Notes under the pieces: model-generated
What the model was told of the DNA's origin: nothing
What the model saw: only the letters and a program-made list of their open reading frames with translations
Databases searched by the model: none
Assembly (NCBI GenBank): GCA_027625915.1
Contig: JANTQA010000051.1
Location: 6,386,501-6,450,500 of the forward strand
Direction: 5' to 3'
From: Anaeramoeba flamelloides
Taxonomy: Eukaryota > Metamonada > Anaeramoebidae
DNA length: 64,000 nucleotides
Made by a program: the position numbers and the translations under genes
Part shown: positions 59,875-64,000 of the stretch, piece by piece
Numbering within the stretch: position 1 is the first letter of the stretch
Layout: every line of letters begins with the position of its first letter

Positions 59875-60599
59875 GAATACAAACTATTTTTTTCCTTAAA
59901 TTCCTAGTCCCATTACTATTTATTAATATTTTATAAAACCTTTTGTGACAAATTTGCTTTCAAAATTCTTTTTTAAAATATTTTTATCAAACAAAGCCAA
60001 AACAAAGAATACTATTTCAAAAATTAAAATAAAGGGGTTGAATTCTTGGAATCAAAAAACGGTTACAAAAGATTCAAATCAAAATAATTGAAAAATTCAA
60101 GAAAAATTTCAATCAGATTCTGATTTTTTTTTAGTTCTTATTGTAATTGAAAATAAATAATTATAAAATCAAACGAATTTGTCCAATAAACTCTCATTCT
60201 CAAGAAGAATTAAAAATATCTCTGATTTTCTAAACCAAATCAAGAATTTGGAGAATTAAATGAAAATAGGATTTTTAAATTCATTTTGGAAATTCTTTTG
60301 AAATAAACAGTAATTTGTTTTTCAAAAATTTTCCAAACAGAATTTTTTTCATAAAGAATTAAAAACAAAACCAAATAAAGAATAAGTAATTGTGTAAAAT
60401 GTTATAGATAAGATCAAATAATAAATCATTTTTTTTTATTTTTTTTTGATCAATTTTTTCATTTTTTTTGATTTCCTTTTTTTAGTTGGAATGAAAATAT
60501 CTTTTACTAGGATATATTCCACTCTAGTATTTATGAAAATATCAATGTATTTGACTAAAGAAATGATTTAAAGAATTCAGTTTAACATAAATGGTGGCA

Positions 60600-60900
60600 C
60601 TCAAAAAATGAAAAATGTACTTACCCCCTTAAAAACACTTCTCAATATTAAAAACTTTTAAATCGCAATGATCGTATTATCAGTGATTTTTGACCATTGG
60701 ATTACTTTGAATTGTCACATTATCACCTCAAACGAATTAATCTGTTCTAGTCCTACTTTGAGTTTTTCAAAGACATATAAATCGAATTTTCTATTTCAAA
60801 AAAATATTTTTATAAAAGACAACCACTTTTTAACCTAAAATTAAAATTTCAACTTCTCTTACTACCTTAGAGATATTAGAGGTTTTGATGATAACATATA
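60600..60900. repeat. Dispersed repeat, partner of 63610-63870
   Basis: Shared ordered blocks: GATCGTATT, ATTACTTTGAATTGTCA / GTTACTTTGAATTATTGGCA, CTGTTC..A..CCTA and AAATTTCAACTTCTCTTACT. Contains an eroded MITE-4-like terminus. Confidence 0.6.
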
Positions 60901-61199
60901 TTATCATGATATTAACAATAAAATCGCTACAATATTAAAAAATCGCGGTTAGTTCAACTTTATCGCGAAAATCAACATTATCGTGATATACACATTATAG
61001 CGATAAAATTATTATAGCTAAAAAATGAAAAAATCTTTTTTTAAATTAACTTAAGGGACAAATAACTCTTATTTATTTTTTTTACCAAAGTCAATAGAGT
61101 AATTATTTATATAAGGATACAATTTAACCCGATGTACAACTTCCTTTGTCAACTTTACAGAAATGAATAATCATTTTTAGAAGTTCATTTTTTCCAATG

Positions 61200-62230
61200 A
61201 AATTTCCAGTAAAAAGATCAAGATCCTTTTTTTTTTGGGTTTTTGGATAAAAATAGAAAAAAAAATTGTAAAAATAAATTTATTTTGAAGAAATCTCACT
61301 TTTAGTAATTTCAGACAGTCTTTATGAACAAGTAACGTTGAAACTTTAATCTCATTTTAAGCATATAATAAAAATCAAATAAAAATCAATCAAATATTGT
61401 ACCCTTGAAGATCTAAAAAAATTGATCATTTCTTTTATTTGCAAATATTTTTTAAATTTCAAGAAATCTAAAAGGCTAGTCAATATCCTTTTTTAAATAC
61501 CAAGGGTATAAAAACGGAACTGTTTGTATTAAAATCAGTTATTTGATTATATCTATATTTTTTTAAAATAGAAATATGCATTTGAATTGTTTTATAGTTT
61601 GAAGATCTTTAAAAAATTGAGAAATAATTGTAAAGTCTATTTGATACATTTAATCTTTGGGTTGTTAATGACTTACTGAAATAATTAAGATTGAGCTATT
61701 AATTATTTTTATATAAATAATCAATTTAAAAAGTATTTCATGAGATTATAAGTCGAATTTTCCAGGCTTTAAAAAGTATTTCGGGGGAATTTTTAATTAT
61801 ATTGTTTGGTCCTTTTTCTTAGATTTTTTCATTCAATCCCGAGAAAAAAATTGATTTGAACTGTTACTGGAATCAAAAAATTATATTTTTTGGCAATGTT
61901 TAAAAAAATTTTGTATTTGTTTTGAAATTAAGTAGATTATTTAAACTGAGTTATTATAGAACTTGTTGGTGTTATTTTTTAATACTTATTTTTGTACACT
62001 TCTTTCCCGGACAATAAGATTTCAATCTTCTTTCAAAGAAAATAATTGTTTTTAAATAATTCAGAAATATGTTGAATTTTGAACTTTTCAAAAATGAGAA
62101 AAATGGATCAGAATTTTTTAAAAAACAATAATTCATTTCTGAAAATAGTATTATTAGGAGTTTTGTCTTGTAGTAATCAGATTTTTACTTCGTTTTTTAA
62201 TTTCAAATACTGTATTTTTTTTTTAAATTT
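61200..62230. repeat. Dispersed repeat, partner of 45480-47130
   Basis: See the partner entry; the best preserved part is AAAATGGATCAGAA with flanking ATAATTGTTTTTAA (62035-62130). Confidence 0.6.
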
Positions 62231-63609
62231 TAGCTACAAATTCTACTGGAAGATTTTTTTAGTTTACTAGTCCCTTAAAAAAATCTCTTGAATTTTACAA
62301 TGTCTTGAGACTTTTACAACACCTTTCCCCTTTAATAAAGGTTTGAAAGTGTTTTTAAGGGTTGTGAACTGTCTTCAAGAGTTTGAAAGTTTTGAAAGAC
62401 ATAAAACTTCTATCAACGGATTGAATTTGTTTTGTTGAGGAAATGCAAAATTTTTTTCTTATCATTTTATTTTAACAAAATATAAAATCTCAAACAAATT
62501 TTATGATCAAACTAATAATTACTCATTATAACAATACACTTGAATATATAATAAATGAGTTTTCTTAAAATGGGGTTGTTACCTTCACAATTTTAAATAG
62601 TCAAAAAGAATAAAGAATAATTTTCTTTCTTATTGGTGATTGATCAAACAATAACCTCTAAGCTTCAATCGTGTTTTCTGTCCAATAAAAAGAAACTCAA
62701 AGAAGAAGAAAAAGAAAAAGAAGGCAACAATTGTACAAAAAATCTTAATAATTGGTGATCATCTAACAAGGATGTTGAAAAATCTTTTGAAAAGTTATCC
62801 GACTCCTTTTAGCTTTCTGAGAATATTGGAAATGTACTTTCACCCAAGAACACATTCTTTAAAGAATGGGTGAAGTGTTGGTTGTTTTAGAAGCTAATTA
62901 TTCAAGGTAATTTCCAACACCACGATAAACTGAAAAAATATTTATTTCTATTTATTTCTTATTGTTGTTGATCTTAAAGGATCGATAGGTTTGACAACCA
63001 AACCAAATGAAAATACAACAAAAGTCCTGGATCTGATCCTTGATTGAATCAAGTATCTTTTTTGTTGTTTTTTAAAAGAATAACTTTTATTTCCCTAATC
63101 TATTTTTGTGAAAACATTTCTTTGTAAAAATATTTCCCAATTAGCCCAAAAACCCATCAACTATTATATCGCGATTACTTTTTAACCAAGATATATTGAG
63201 ATTTACCACTATTTTTTTAAATAATTATCGAGATTTTTGATATTACTAAATAATTTTTTTGATAAAAACTATTTCCCATAAGAGAGGACTTGATGATAGC
63301 TAGGCTTAATTCACGATAAAGTTCTCACAATTAATATTTTCAAAAATGGGAAAATGAACTAAATTTGTAAAAGAATGTTTCTTATAATTTTTTCAAATAA
63401 ATTATCCTCCTTATTTTTTTACCTGTTTCAAAATAAAAAAAAATTTAAAAATTTGAGCAAAATATCTACTCTTTTTTTATTCTTACATTTTTTAAGACAG
63501 ATTTCATTTTCTAGAAATATCAATTATCAGTGTGTTAATCTTTCATTGTGTGTTGTTTGTTAATGATAGTTTACAACATTTCAAAGCTATATTGTAAAAA
63601 AATCAAAAA

Positions 63610-63870
63610 ACGTGAAACACACCTAATAAATAGCACTTTTAAAGCTAAATGATCGTATTGCCAATAATTTTTGACAATTGTGTTACTTTGAATTATTGGC
63701 ATGTCTCCACAAACAATTAAGCTGTTCCAACCCTAGCGAAAATTATGAAGACATAGAAATTGGTTGTCTATTATAAAATTTGTGTTTTATGAAATATAAA
63801 ATTCAATTTCTATCAAAAGATAAAAATTTCAACTTCTCTTACTTCATTAGAGTTTTTTCTTTTTTTGTAA
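63610..63870. repeat. Dispersed repeat, partner of 60600-60900
   Basis: Second copy; includes an eroded inverted pair GACATAGAAATTGG ... TTCAATTTCTATC reminiscent of MITE-4 ends. Confidence 0.6.
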
Positions 63871-64000
63871 AAACAAATGATAAAAATTAACTTTTCTCAT
63901 GATAATAAAGCACTGAAATCACAGAAACCATGAAAACTTGAAAGTATTTTTCGATCATTGATTTTAAATTGTAAAAACCTGAGATTTTAATGATTTTGGA

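Larger units (their letters stand above)
59875..64000. other. Intergenic region, repeats only
   Basis: 4.1 kb with no gene recognised. Contains dispersed repeats at ~60600-60900 (partner ~63610-63870) and ~61200-62230 (partner 45480-47130), and short palindromic TATCGCGAT-type motifs at ~60920-61015 and 63165-63180. Short plus-strand frames at 62079-62270 and 63375-63563 lie in repeats or biased sequence. Confidence 0.45.

Noticed and set aside
1-64000. tRNA, rRNA or other structured RNA genes
   Set aside because: Such genes would stand out as GC-rich islands here; no B-box-like GGTTCGAATCC or rRNA core sequence was found by eye.

Overview
The window is nuclear DNA of a very AT-rich, intron-bearing unicellular eukaryote. 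Proteins are rich in Lys, Asn, Ile and Phe; genes are split by GT-AG introns from under 200 bp to over 4 kb; TAA and TGA both act as stops; no bacterial operon structure is visible. The gene content (importin-5, proteasome beta-3, a WAVE-complex Abi subunit, a TOM1/TOM3-type membrane protein, an SH3-PH adaptor) suggests an amoeboid protist. Anaeramoeba-like metamonads are one candidate, but that is an inference and not proven here.

Layout. 1-1067 (-) is a partial Gln/Met/Gly-rich prion-like protein. 4433-11499 (+) is importin-5/Kap121 with a 3.7 kb intron that must hide a small exon. 12796-18433 (+) is Abi, three exons with a 4.2 kb intron and a Leu-Pro-Glu/proline-rich tail. 20838-25724 (+) is a TOM1-like multi-pass membrane protein in three exons. 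About 28.9-36.8 kb (-) is a non-LTR retrotransposon (LINE) carrying at least eight copies of one palindromic MITE. 37560-38878 (-) holds two doubtful coding pieces. 41037-41754 (-) is a small SH3-PH adaptor. 48674-50224 (+) is a basic protein with an acidic C-terminus. 54127-54744 (-) is proteasome beta-3. 57564-58626 (+) is an unrecognised small three-exon gene, followed by a decayed partial duplicate. 59575-59874 (-) is a two-helix membrane protein, perhaps V-ATPase subunit e.

The rest, more than half the window, is intergenic or intronic DNA with no recognisable genes but many repeats: four TA-flanked inverted-repeat MITE families (probably Tc1/mariner-type), often nested, several fold-back elements, diverged dispersed repeats and simple repeats. 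No tRNA, rRNA, CRISPR or organellar sequence was seen.

How it fits together: most host genes are unrelated housekeeping functions (nuclear import, protein degradation). Abi (SH3-binding proline tail) and the SH3-PH protein both belong to the world of actin/membrane signalling, but nothing here shows that they interact. The most striking pattern is the cluster of palindromic MITEs inside one LINE. At the junctions checked, the LINE reading frame is the same on both sides once one TA is counted, so the LINE was inserted first and the MITEs arrived later.
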